DNA of 64,000 nucleotides from Caldisericum exile_A (GCF_047785965.1 NZ_JBLOBF010000001.1:62001-126000); one strand, 5' to 3'. Shown: positions 7,765 to 15,649, counted from the stretch's first letter. The notes: a model not told the origin generated them from the sequence alone. Numbers and translations are program-made.

Positions 7765-8517
7765 ATGGAAGTTCATTTTCTTACAATATTTCCTGAATTT
7801 TTTGAATGTGCAAAGGATTTCGGTCTCTTTAAGGTTGCAAGAGAAAAACTTGTTCTATCATATTACGTTCATAATTTAAGAGATTTTACTAAAGATAAGC
7901 ACAAATCGACAGATGACACTCCCTATGGCGGTGGAGCAGGCATGGTTATGCTTGTTGAACCAATTGTAAAGGGGATAGAATTTGTTGAAGAAAATTATGG
8001 CAAACAGTTTAAAATCCTCACATCTCCACAGGGTATTAAGTTTAGTGAAGATCTTGCAAAAGAAATTTCAACAAAAGAAAAATTACTCTTTATACCTACT
8101 CACTATGAAGGTGTTGATGAAAGGGTTATGAATTACATTGATATGGAGATTTCTATTGGCGATTATATCCTTAGTGGAGGAGAAATTGCTTCACTTGTAA
8201 TTCTTGACGCATCACTTAGGCTTGTTGAGGGACTTCTTCATAATAAAGAATCATTATCCGAGGAGAGTTTTGAAAATTATCTTCTTGAGTATCCTCAATA
8301 TACTCGCCCGTATGATTTTAGAGGAGAAACTGTCCCAGATGTTTTAAGAAGTGGTAATCATAAGGAAATTGAAAAGTTTAGAAAGATGGAATCTCTCAGA
8401 AGAACTTTACTTAAAAGACCTGATTTGCTTTTGAAACATGCGTTCTCTGAAGAAGAAAAAGAACTTCTTAAAGAAATCTTTAATGATATTGAAGATTTAA
8501 TAAGGAGATTAACATGA
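7765..8517 (+). CDS. trmD: tRNA (guanine37-N1)-methyltransferase TrmD
   Basis: SAM-dependent SPOUT enzyme that methylates G37 of tRNAs to prevent frameshifting. Seen are the N-terminal VHFLTIFPEFFE, the substrate loop HKSTDDTPYGGGAGMVML, and the trefoil-knot motif ISIGDYILSGGEIAS around residues 130-147. Length 250 aa is normal. No Shine-Dalgarno is visible before ATG 7765 because the terminator tail occupies that space. The stop overlaps the start of the next SPOUT gene. rimM, usually next to trmD, is absent here. Confidence 0.96.
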   Translation: MEVHFLTIFPEFFECAKDFGLFKVAREKLVLSYYVHNLRDFTKDKHKSTDDTPYGGGAGMVMLVEPIVKGIEFVEENYGKQFKILTSPQGIKFSEDLAKEISTKEKLLFIPTHYEGVDERVMNYIDMEISIGDYILSGGEIASLVILDASLRLVEGLLHNKESLSEESFENYLLEYPQYTRPYDFRGETVPDVLRSGNHKEIEKFRKMESLRRTLLKRPDLLLKHAFSEEEKELLKEIFNDIEDLIRRLT

Positions 8518-9101
8518 TTAAACTGTATATGGCACTTCTACATTATCCTGCTTATAACAAAAACAAAGAAATTGTTGCAACAAGTATAGTAATCCATGAT
8601 TTACATGATATGTCAAGAGCGGCGCGGACTTATGGGGTAAAAACTTTCTATGTTGTACAACCTATGGAAGAGCAGAAGAAAGTTGTCTCGCGTATAGTCC
8701 ATTTCTGGCAGACAGTAGGATATGAATACAATCCGAATAGATTAGATGCAATCTCAGTTATGGACGTAAAAGATTCGCTCTTTGATGTAATTAAGGAAAT
8801 CGAAAGAAAAGAAGGAGAAAAACCTTTAATCATTGGAACATCAGCTAAAGAAAGAGAAAAGCTTGTTACATATGAGTTTGTTTCAAGAGAGTTAAAAAAC
8901 AACCATCCTGTTCTCGTTTGTTTTGGTACAGGGTGGGGAATCCCCGAGGAATTTGAACGAAACTTTGATGGTTTCTTTCCACCAATTGTTGGAATAACAG
9001 ATTTCAACCATCTTTCAGTAAGAAGTGCTGCTTCAATTATTCTTGATAGAATTATAAATACATACAAATCTTGTTCCTCTAACGATTCTTTAAGTGGTTA
9101 A
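8514..9101 (+). CDS. SPOUT-type RNA methyltransferase, TM1570-like
   Basis: Predicted SAM-dependent RNA methyltransferase of the SPOUT class (COG4752/PF09936-like). Beginning MIKLYMALLHYPAYNKNKE, it has SIVIHDLHDMSRAARTYGVK and a knot region LVCFGTGWGIPEEF plus GITDFNHLSVRSAASIILDR near the C-terminus, typical of the group. As I recall, the same gene follows trmD in Thermotoga, before rplS; here it also follows trmD with a 4-base overlap. The RNA target is not known from sequence. 195 aa, normal length. Confidence 0.85.
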   Translation: MIKLYMALLHYPAYNKNKEIVATSIVIHDLHDMSRAARTYGVKTFYVVQPMEEQKKVVSRIVHFWQTVGYEYNPNRLDAISVMDVKDSLFDVIKEIERKEGEKPLIIGTSAKEREKLVTYEFVSRELKNNHPVLVCFGTGWGIPEEFERNFDGFFPPIVGITDFNHLSVRSAASIILDRIINTYKSCSSNDSLSG

Positions 9102-9351
9102 TACGGTGGTTAAGATAATTTTAAGTGGAAACTAATCCTATCATTCCTATTTATTGATGATTTAATTCTAAAATCATATCAGTATTATTCCAAGCAATGT
9201 TAATACTTCAAATTATTTTTCGTAGAGTTCTTAAATATTTTAAGAGGATGCATTACCTTTTAAAAAATTGGAAAAGCATGACGCCTTTTTTAACTTAATA
9301 CCATAAGTCAAGAATCCTTTGGGGCAGAGTTCATAGAGAGTGCTCAAATTA

Positions 9352-9529
9352 GAGGGGATTTGAAAGTCTTCCCCTCCAACTTCCCAAAAGGAGGAGATTT
9401 CTATTAATCGAAGGGGTAAAAGTCCCCCTTCGAACTTCCCCAAAAAGAGGAGATTTCTCAGTCGCTTGCGCTCCTTCGAAATGACAATTATTGGAAGAGG
9501 GCGCATCCCCCTTCCAACTTTCCCCTAAA
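9352..9529 (-). repeat. Three degenerate inverted copies of the repeat module
   Basis: Read on the minus strand, 9529-9491, 9487-9408 and 9401-9352 each show the module of the plus-strand repeats that follow: a GAAATCTCCTC element (two of the three), a GGGGAAGTT element and a hairpin of five or more G facing C. The 9487-9408 copy also has the head TTGTCATTTCGAAG and a GCGCAAGCG mini-hairpin. The copies have diverged, so they are older than the direct pair at 9605-9763. Confidence 0.75.
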
Positions 9530-9554
9530 AAAAGAATAACTTATCACTTTCATT

Positions 9555-9763
9555 TGTCATTCCGAAGCCGATTTTTCCTTGTCATTCCGAAGTCAATTTT
9601 CATTTGTCATTCCGAAGTGGCGTAGCCACGAGGAATCTCCTCTGTTTAGGGGAGTATTGAGGGGGGTGTTGCCCCCTCAAAATGGTTGTCATTCCGAAGG
9701 CTTTAGCCTGAGGAATCTCCTCTGTTTAGGGGAGTATTGAGGGGGGTGTTGCCCCCTCAAAAT
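9555..9763 (+). repeat. Direct repeats with TGTCATTCCGAAG heads
   Basis: The 13-base head TGTCATTCCGAAG occurs at 9555, 9580, 9605 (exactly 25 apart) and 9687. The last two carry full bodies (9605-9683 and 9687-9763) that share a perfect 54-base segment (9630-9683 = 9710-9763) with stem arms GGGGG/CCCCC. The variable centre forms a short hairpin in each copy: TGGC-GTA-GCCA in the first and AGGCT-TT-AGCCT in the second. No ORF is credible in it. Confidence 0.9.
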
Positions 9764-9985
9764 ATGGTGATTTTTCCTCATTTTGATGATTATAATAACG
9801 AAAGAAAAATCAGCACTTCCCCACATACCTTTTACCAATACCTGAGATTATTTTTAAAAGTTATGTTCCTCTATCTTATTACCTATGCTACTAGATACTT
9901 TGAGAAACATTCAAGAATTATAAATAGTTAAATATTAACCTTTTTAACACCTAACATACATTCTTAAATCTAAAAGTGATTCTTT

Positions 9986-10903
9986 TTATTTGTTTTCAAA
10001 AGACTCTTGTCTTTTGATTTCCATTTTTAATGGATTTACAAAGAAAAGACCAAGAATAATTGTAATTCCTCCAATTATCATAACAATGTTCATTGGCTCT
10101 TTTAAAAAGATAATACCACTTATACTTCCAATTATGGGGTTCAAATATATAAATGTTGCGGTTGTCGAAGCCTCTTTATATTCTAGTGCCTTAAACCAGA
10201 CTGCATAGCCTATAAGAATGCATAACACTCCCAAATACAGAACAGCAATCAGTGTTTGCGAATTCATGGTCAATATTTGTTGAATATATCTAGTTTTAAC
10301 AAAAGGAATAAGCGCTAATGTTCCGAAGAATAGTCCTAATGTATTTACTTCTATTGGCTTGAACTTATTGTATAGGGATTTTGAAGTTACTGTTGCAAGT
10401 GCCCATGAGGTTACAGACGTTAAACTTAATAAAACTCCAAATGAATTTTTTATTTCAAATTTATGGGAAATACCGTATGTAAACGTTATAACTCCCACAA
10501 GAGAAATTATTAATCCAATTATCCTTTTTTGTTCAAGTTTTTCTCTGAGAATAATTGAAGAAAGCACTCCTGTAATAACAGGACTAAACCCTGCAACAAG
10601 AGCTGCAACAGATGCGTTTATCATTGTTTCAGCTGTGTTTAAAAATATGTGATATGCTGGCACAATAAGTAGCCCCACAAGTAATATTTTGAGAAAATCA
10701 TTAATCGATTGAATCTTTTTAATACCAGTATAAAAGTCTTTAAACAAAAACAGAAAAGGGAAGATTATAAAAAACCTTGCGATTACAAGTGAAATAGGTT
10801 CAAGTTGTCTTTCTGCAATTTTAATGAAAGTATATGAGTTTGCCCATACAAGAAAAAGCAAAAATAAACTCAAATTAACCCATAAACCAGTTTTCTTTTC
10901 CAT
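9986..10903 (-). CDS. EamA/DMT-superfamily transporter
   Basis: Ten-helix membrane transporter of the drug/metabolite superfamily, probably an exporter of amino acids or other metabolites; substrate unknown. Two EamA repeats are visible, each ending in a conserved block (AGFSPVITGVLSSIILREKLEQKRIIGLIISL cut as GVLSSIILREKLEQKR in the first, and PIIGSISGIIFLKEPMN in the second). I place the start at ATG 10903 because GGAGGTT lies 4-10 bases upstream; an earlier in-frame ATG at 10921 lacks this. About 305 aa. Divergent from rplS, it interrupts an otherwise plus-strand translation cluster. Confidence 0.88.
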   Translation of the reverse strand: MEKKTGLWVNLSLFLLFLVWANSYTFIKIAERQLEPISLVIARFFIIFPFLFLFKDFYTGIKKIQSINDFLKILLVGLLIVPAYHIFLNTAETMINASVAALVAGFSPVITGVLSSIILREKLEQKRIIGLIISLVGVITFTYGISHKFEIKNSFGVLLSLTSVTSWALATVTSKSLYNKFKPIEVNTLGLFFGTLALIPFVKTRYIQQILTMNSQTLIAVLYLGVLCILIGYAVWFKALEYKEASTTATFIYLNPIIGSISGIIFLKEPMNIVMIIGGITIILGLFFVNPLKMEIKRQESFENK

Positions 10904-10956
10904 GTAACCTCCAAAAAGCATTTTATGGATATTATAACAAAATTTTCAAAAATTTG

Positions 10957-10984
10957 TTGCAAAAGTATTTGAAATCTGTATAAT
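10957..10984 (+). promoter_or_regulatory. rplS operon promoter
   Basis: TTGCAA (10957-10962), 16-base spacer, TATAAT (10979-10984), followed about 40 bases later by the rplS ATG with AAAGGGG upstream. It gives rplS-lepB-rnhB-yraN its own promoter now that the cluster is split. Confidence 0.7.
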
Positions 10985-11023
10985 ATTTTGGTATATTTGA
11001 AAATGTGAAAGGGGTTGATTTAT

Positions 11024-11422
11024 ATGAAGGAAATTTTGAAGGAAGTTGAGAAGGAATATTTGAAAGAAAGGCCTAATTTTAATGTTGGTGATACTGTTCG
11101 AGTTCATACAATTGTTAAAGAAGGCGGAAAAGAAAGAGTCCAGGTCTTTGAAGGAATCGTTATTGCCAAAAGAGGCGGCGGCATTAATGAGACATTCACA
11201 GTTAGAAAAGTTTCTTATGGTGTTGGAGTAGAAAGAGTATTCCCCTTACATTCTCCTCTTATAAAGAAGATCGAAGTTAAAAGAAAAGGTGATGTAAGAA
11301 GAGCAAAGCTTTATTACCTTAGAGAGCGACTTGGAAAAGCACAGAATGTAAAAGAGAAAATTGAAACAGCAAGTAAAGAAGAACCCACTCAAAGTATAAA
11401 CGAGGAAAAGACTGAGCAATAA
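11024..11422 (+). CDS. rplS: 50S ribosomal protein L19
   Basis: Large-subunit ribosomal protein at the 30S-50S interface. Typical blocks are RPNFNVGDTVRVHTIV, RVQVFEGIVIAKRGGG, FTVRKVSYGVGVERVFPLHSP and RRAKLYYLRER. The ATG at 11024 is 9 bases from AAAGGGG; an upstream TTG at 11015 touches that ribosome site and is rejected. The last 20 residues (after RERLGKAQNVKEKI) are a charged tail beyond the core. Stop is followed directly by lepB. Confidence 0.97.
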   Translation: MKEILKEVEKEYLKERPNFNVGDTVRVHTIVKEGGKERVQVFEGIVIAKRGGGINETFTVRKVSYGVGVERVFPLHSPLIKKIEVKRKGDVRRAKLYYLRERLGKAQNVKEKIETASKEEPTQSINEEKTEQ

Positions 11423-11956
11423 ATGAGTGACTTTAATAAAGAACTTCGTAGTTGGATTATTTTAATATTAATTGCATTTTTAATTTCTTTTTTACTTAGA
11501 ACTTATGTTATTCAACCCTTTAGGGTTCAGATGACTTCGATGGTTGCAACACTTGAGCCGGGGGATCTTGTACTTGTAGAAAAGGTTACATATAGATTTT
11601 CGAAACCTCATAGGGGGGATGTTGTTGTTTTTATCCCCCCAAATAGGCCAAACGATAGATACATAAAGAGAGTTATTGGTCTTCCAGGTGAGACAATTTC
11701 TATTAAAAATGGCACGGTTTATATTGATCATAAACCTTTACATGAGCCATATTTGAATTCTCCTACGGGAGATATGGAACCAGTTAAAGTTCCAAGTGAT
11801 TCTGTATTTGTTATGGGAGATAATAGGTCTGTTAGTTTTGATTCAAGATACTTTGGTCCAATTAAGATTTCAAGTATTATAGGTCGAGCAATTCTTGTTT
11901 ATTGGCCTATAAATCATTTTCAATTCCTACTTGCATACAGTGGGGAACATCCTTAG
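11423..11956 (+). CDS. lepB: Signal peptidase I
   Basis: Membrane serine protease (S26) that removes signal peptides at the outer face of the membrane. An N-terminal helix at about residues 11-27 is followed by the catalytic Ser39 in RVQMTSMVATLEPGD, the Lys82 box RYIKRVIGLPGE, and box E GDNRSVSFDSRYFGPI. The usual proline after the catalytic Ser-Met (SMxPT) is alanine here. 177 aa is a short, Gram-positive/thermophile-like form. The ATG follows the rplS stop with no gap. Confidence 0.94.
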   Translation: MSDFNKELRSWIILILIAFLISFLLRTYVIQPFRVQMTSMVATLEPGDLVLVEKVTYRFSKPHRGDVVVFIPPNRPNDRYIKRVIGLPGETISIKNGTVYIDHKPLHEPYLNSPTGDMEPVKVPSDSVFVMGDNRSVSFDSRYFGPIKISSIIGRAILVYWPINHFQFLLAYSGEHP

Positions 11957-12548
11957 GATAGGAATCGATGAAGCAGGACGTGGACCACTTGCAGGTCCTG
12001 TCGTTTCTGCTGCTATAATAATTAATCAGAAAATTGATAACGTGAACGATAGTAAGAAACTTGCCCCTAAAAAGAGAGAGTTTCTTTTTAATCAAATTGT
12101 AGAGAAAGCAACTGCATTTGGTATTGGTGTTTCATCTTGCGAAGAAATAAACAATTTAAATATTCTGAATGCAACTTATCTTTCAATGAAAAGAGCGCTT
12201 GATAATTTATTTTTAAGTTTTACAAGTAAATTTGGTAAGTTAGATCCAAAAGATGTTCTAATTTTAGTTGATGGAAATAGAACAATTCCTGATTTACCTT
12301 ACAAACAAAAGGCCATTGTTTCTGGGGATAGTGTTATTTATGAAATAAGCTGTGCTTCTATACTTGCGAAGGTATACAGGGACAATATTATGATTGCCTT
12401 CTCTAAGGAGTTTCCTCGTTATGGATTTGATAGAAATAAAGGCTACGGGACAAAAGAGCATATAGAGGCAATTGAAAACTTTGGGATTTGTCCAATCCAT
12501 AGGAAAAAATTTTTAAGAGGTATCAACAATGTCTCACTCTTTGGGTAA
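11931..12548 (+). CDS. rnhB: Ribonuclease HII
   Basis: Cleaves RNA of RNA:DNA hybrids, including single misincorporated ribonucleotides. Motifs: catalytic acidic set in RIGIDEAGRGPLAGPVV (Asp, Glu), DSKKL, ILVDGNRTIP and SCASILAKVYRD. Start is uncertain: TTG 11931 or GTG 11940, both inside the 3' end of lepB (stop 11956); neither has a clear ribosome site. About 202-205 aa, normal. It overlaps yraN at its end. Confidence 0.95.
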   Translation: MHTVGNILRIGIDEAGRGPLAGPVVSAAIIINQKIDNVNDSKKLAPKKREFLFNQIVEKATAFGIGVSSCEEINNLNILNATYLSMKRALDNLFLSFTSKFGKLDPKDVLILVDGNRTIPDLPYKQKAIVSGDSVIYEISCASILAKVYRDNIMIAFSKEFPRYGFDRNKGYGTKEHIEAIENFGICPIHRKKFLRGINNVSLFG

Positions 12549-12867
12549 AGAGGGAGAGGAAGTTGGAGCAAAGTACCTTTTGTCAAAAGGTTTTAAAATT
12601 CTTAAACGAAATTTTAGAACACCGTTTGGTGAGATAGACATTATTGCAAAGAAGGGTAAAAAGTTATATTTTATTGAGGTTAAAACGAGAAGCAGTAAAG
12701 AGTTTGGTAGTGGAGTTGAGGCAGTAAGCAAAAGAAAATTAGATCATATTATTAATTCGGTTAATTTTTACATCAATGGTAAAAATGTTGATTACGAAAT
12801 TGGAATTTTAGATATACTTAAATTAGAAAATAAATTTGAAATAAATTATTTTAGAGATATTTTTTAA
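12529..12867 (+). CDS. YraN/UPF0102 family protein
   Basis: Small predicted nuclease-fold protein (UPF0102), regularly encoded next to rnhB. The Holliday-junction-resolvase-like fold is suggested by GEEVGAKYLLSKGFKILKRNFR, the acidic EIDIIAKKGKKLYFIEVKTR core (Asp...Glu-x-Lys) and GVEAVSKRKLDHI. 112 aa, normal. Start ATG 12529 lies within rnhB (20-base overlap). Biological role unproven. Confidence 0.92.
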   Translation: MSHSLGKEGEEVGAKYLLSKGFKILKRNFRTPFGEIDIIAKKGKKLYFIEVKTRSSKEFGSGVEAVSKRKLDHIINSVNFYINGKNVDYEIGILDILKLENKFEINYFRDIF

Positions 12868-12942
12868 TGGCTGGGGCGGAAGGATTCGAACCTTCGGATG
12901 ACGGATCCAAAGTCCGTTGCCTTACCGCTTGGCTACGCCCCA
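12868..12942 (-). tRNA. tRNA-Gln (anticodon TTG)
   Basis: Minus strand. Acceptor TGGGGCG pairs CGCCCCA, discriminator G, encoded CCA at 12870-12868. Anticodon loop CTTTGGA gives TTG; the T loop reads TTCGAAT. It begins the base after the yraN stop and points against its neighbours. GatCAB is encoded in this window, fitting the transamidation route to Gln-tRNA. Confidence 0.95.
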
Positions 12943-12983
12943 ACGCCTTTATATTTTAATGATTTTTAAGGAGAAGTCAAGAG

Positions 12984-14648
12984 ATGAAAAATGAATTTAA
13001 AATTATTCCGTTAGGCGGAATTGGTGAAATTGGCAAGAATTCAACTTTGCTTGAATATAAAGGTGATCTTGCCCTTATTGATTTTGGATTTAAATTTCCA
13101 CCGCCTGATCTATTTGGTGTAGACTTTATAATCCCTGATTATAATTATGTTTTGAAAAACAAAAATAAGTTAAAAGTAGTAGTGCTAACACATGGTCATC
13201 TTGACCATATCGGAGGCTTAAGATTCTTGCTTGAAGAAGCTAAACCTTCCGTTATTTTAGGTTCTGACTTAACACTTGGACTTGTGAAGGAAAATATTCC
13301 CCCAAAGTTAAAAAGCACTTTGAATTTTGAAGTTGTAAAACCAAGGCAAACTGTAAAAGTTGGAAATTTTGAATTCACATTTTTAACTGTAACACATAGC
13401 ATACCTGGGAGCTTTGGTGTTGTTGTTAAAACTGAAGAAGGAAGGATATTCTTTACAGGAGATTATAAGTTTGATGCTACTCCAATAGATGGACGACAAA
13501 TGGATATCGAAAAACTTGAGGAATTATCTAAATCTGGAATTGATGTTTTGTTTTCAGATTCAACAAATGCTGATGAAAGTGGTCTCACAGGTTCTGAATC
13601 GATTGTTGGCCAGAGTCTTTACAAGATAATTGAGCAAGCTCCGGGAAGAGTAATCGTTGCAACTTTTTCTACAAATATCCACAGGATACAACAGGTAATT
13701 GATATCTCAGAAAGACTTGGTAGGAAAGTAGCATTTGATGGAAGGAGCATTATTGAATCAGTAAAAATTGCTTCGAAACTCGGCTATCTTAAGCTGAAGG
13801 ATAATGTTGAAGTTGAGTTATCAGATATTAATGCACTACCCAAAAAAATGATAACAATAATCACAACAGGTACACAAGGTGAACCAATGTCGGGACTTGT
13901 CAGGATTTCAAATGGCGAGCATAATGGTATTAAAATAACTAAAGGAGACATTGTTATAATTTCTGCAGATCCTATTCCAGGAAATGAAAGACTTGTTTCG
14001 GAAGTCGTGAACAAATTATTTAAATTAGGTGCTTTTGTCTATTACAGAAAAGAAGATGGAATTCATGTTTCTGGACACTGTTCCCAAGAAGACATAAGGT
14101 TTATGATAGATCTTGTAAAACCCAAGTATTTTGTTCCTGTTCATGGTGAATATAAGCATCTTGTATATGCAAAGAAAATTGGTGAAGAGGAAGGGATTCC
14201 CTCTCAGAACATAGTTCTTCTTGAAAATGGACTGGGTGTTGCACTCGCTGATCACAAGTTAAGAAAACTACCACGAATTTCAACCGGTGAAATACTTGTT
14301 GAAGGGAATATGAAGTTTCCTGTGAAAAACGAAGTTGATCTTGCTCATATTGGTGAGAGGAAAGAGCTTGCAACAAAGGGGGTACTTCTCATAATTGTAT
14401 TTTTAAAAAAGAATAGGGAATTTGCACGTCCAATTCATATTGAAACTCGTGGATTTGTCTTACCAAGAGGTCAAGAAGGTGATATAATTCGTGAGATTAA
14501 AGTAGAAGTAGAAAGGATAGTAAAAACCTTTGCAAAGAAGGGTGATTTTGGTAATATATCTAAGGAAATCGAGCGAAGCGTAAAGAGTATACTAAAAAAG
14601 ACCGTAAAACCACCTATGGTAATTTCCTCAGTGCTTACTGAGAAGTAG
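12984..14648 (+). CDS. rnj: Ribonuclease J
   Basis: Metallo-beta-lactamase/beta-CASP ribonuclease with endo- and 5' exonuclease activity, central to mRNA decay and rRNA processing in bacteria lacking RNase E. It starts FKIIPLGGIGEIGKNSTLLEY, has the metal motif LTHGHLDHIGG, FTGDYKFDATP, the beta-CASP region around SDSTNADESGLTGSE, and HVSGHCSQEDIRFM with PVHGEYKHL. The 554-aa length includes the C-terminal domain. GGAGAAG precedes the ATG. Its last 21 bases overlap the end of the convergent metallophosphoesterase ORF. Confidence 0.96.
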   Translation: MKNEFKIIPLGGIGEIGKNSTLLEYKGDLALIDFGFKFPPPDLFGVDFIIPDYNYVLKNKNKLKVVVLTHGHLDHIGGLRFLLEEAKPSVILGSDLTLGLVKENIPPKLKSTLNFEVVKPRQTVKVGNFEFTFLTVTHSIPGSFGVVVKTEEGRIFFTGDYKFDATPIDGRQMDIEKLEELSKSGIDVLFSDSTNADESGLTGSESIVGQSLYKIIEQAPGRVIVATFSTNIHRIQQVIDISERLGRKVAFDGRSIIESVKIASKLGYLKLKDNVEVELSDINALPKKMITIITTGTQGEPMSGLVRISNGEHNGIKITKGDIVIISADPIPGNERLVSEVVNKLFKLGAFVYYRKEDGIHVSGHCSQEDIRFMIDLVKPKYFVPVHGEYKHLVYAKKIGEEEGIPSQNIVLLENGLGVALADHKLRKLPRISTGEILVEGNMKFPVKNEVDLAHIGERKELATKGVLLIIVFLKKNREFARPIHIETRGFVLPRGQEGDIIREIKVEVERIVKTFAKKGDFGNISKEIERSVKSILKKTVKPPMVISSVLTEK

Positions 14649-15539
14649 TTTGCGGGAGTGGCGGAACGGCAGACGCGCTGGATTCAGGTTCCAGTAGGGC
14701 GACCTGTGAGGGTTCAAATCCCTCCTCCCGCACCATTTTATTTTTTTGCTTTTGAGTTTTATGACTGTAAGCTCTGGTGGACAAAGGAATCTAAAAGGTA
14801 TGACTGATGTTCCAATGCCTCGATTTACATAAATTGATCCGTGTTGAGTAGTGTAAAGACCTTTAATGTATTTTGTTGATGTTGGAGCAAGTTTTCTTGC
14901 GATAAATGGGATACCAATTTGTCCGCCGTGTGTATGTCCACATAAAATTAAGTCAAATTTTAGATCGTTAGAGAATTTTGTTTCAATATCTGGAGAATGC
15001 GATAGAGCCAGAGTAAATTTGCTTAAATCCACTCTAAATAGCGCAGAGTTTAGATCATAGTGTCCTGTAATGGTATCGTCGATACCTACTATATAGAAAC
15101 TTGTGTCTTTGAATGAATAATAAACATTTTCATTTTTTAGTAATGTAATATTGTTATTTCTTAAAAGATTTTCAATTTCATTGGGTGCACTTTCATAATC
15201 CCAATTTCCAAGCACTGCGTATGCAGGACTATCATAGTTTGATCTGAATGAATTTAGAAATTGATCCAAGAAATTTAGATACTTTTTATCATCAATAAAA
15301 TCTCCGGTAAAAACAACTATATTGGGTTTTATTGTAATAAGTGATTTTATAATGAACTCCTCCTTCATGCCGAAATCCTTTAGATGTAGATCTGATATTT
15401 GCACAATTGTAAAATTGTCAAGTGAGTTTTCAATTTTGCTTGAAGGAAAATTTATGATTGTAATCTTTACAACGTTTGGCTCAATGAATAATCCGTAAAC
15501 AATTGTAGCAATAATTAAAAATATAATGAAGTATTTCAT
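14628..15539 (-). CDS. Membrane-anchored metallophosphoesterase (YkuE/YaeI-like)
   Basis: Calcineurin-like phosphoesterase, probably acting outside the cytoplasmic membrane; substrate unknown (YaeI-type enzymes act on lipids or envelope substrates). Residues 1-20 form an anchor helix. Metal motifs: VQISDLHL, FTGDFID, VLGNWDYE, LALSHSPD, and GHTHGGQIGIP. The real domain ends near VIKLKSKKIKW; the frame then has no stop and runs through the antisense of tRNA-Leu (RRDLNPHRSPYWNLNP), ending inside rnj. So the last 36 residues are tRNA complement. A -10 TAAAAT ends 5 bases before ATG 15539 with no ribosome site. Confidence 0.85.
   Translation of the reverse strand: MKYFIIFLIIATIVYGLFIEPNVVKITIINFPSSKIENSLDNFTIVQISDLHLKDFGMKEEFIIKSLITIKPNIVVFTGDFIDDKKYLNFLDQFLNSFRSNYDSPAYAVLGNWDYESAPNEIENLLRNNNITLLKNENVYYSFKDTSFYIVGIDDTITGHYDLNSALFRVDLSKFTLALSHSPDIETKFSNDLKFDLILCGHTHGGQIGIPFIARKLAPTSTKYIKGLYTTQHGSIYVNRGIGTSVIPFRFLCPPELTVIKLKSKKIKWCGRRDLNPHRSPYWNLNPARLPFRHSRKLLLSKH
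14652..14735 (+). tRNA. tRNA-Leu (anticodon CAG)
   Basis: Acceptor GCGGGAG pairs CTCCCGC, then A and encoded CCA. Anticodon stem CTGGA/TCCAG encloses TTCAGGT, anticodon CAG. A long variable arm is present, as expected for class II tRNA-Leu. It starts 3 bases after the rnj stop. Confidence 0.95.
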
Positions 15540-15604
15540 ATTTAATTTTACCTTTTGTAAAATTTTTGCAAAATGAGTAGATTGATTTTTATATTATTTG
15601 GACC

Positions 15605-15632
15605 TTGACAAGTGAAGAAATGTTCGTACAAT
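15605..15632 (+). promoter_or_regulatory. lexA promoter with candidate SOS box
   Basis: TTGACA (15605-15610), 16-base spacer, TACAAT (15627-15632). Inside the spacer TGAAG-AAAT-GTTCG (15613-15626) matches 8 of 10 defined bases of the Gram-positive-type LexA box CGAAC-N4-GTTCG. The position between -35 and -10 fits autorepression (inference). Confidence 0.6.
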
Positions 15633-15649
15633 ATAACGAGGTGGAAAGA

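Larger units (their letters stand above)
9102..9985. other. Non-coding repeat island, about 0.9 kb
   Basis: No supportable gene. The outer parts (9102-9350 and 9764-9985) are AT-rich and featureless by eye; the middle is G/C-stretch-rich and consists of the inverted and direct repeat copies listed separately. It sits exactly where the usual trmD/SPOUT-rplS junction would be. Confidence 0.8.

Noticed and set aside
9240..9506. Minus-strand 88-residue ORF
   Set aside because: Lies entirely in repeat modules, has no ribosome site and no family resemblance.
9555..9617. CRISPR-like array
   Set aside because: Only three 13-base repeats with 12-base spacers, no cas genes; too short for CRISPR.
9737..9931. 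Plus-strand 64-residue ORF
   Set aside because: Starts inside a repeat copy and has low-complexity composition without ribosome site.
15605..15649. Longer LexA starting at TTG 15605
   Set aside because: That TTG is the first part of a consensus -35 box, and ATG 15650 has a good ribosome site.
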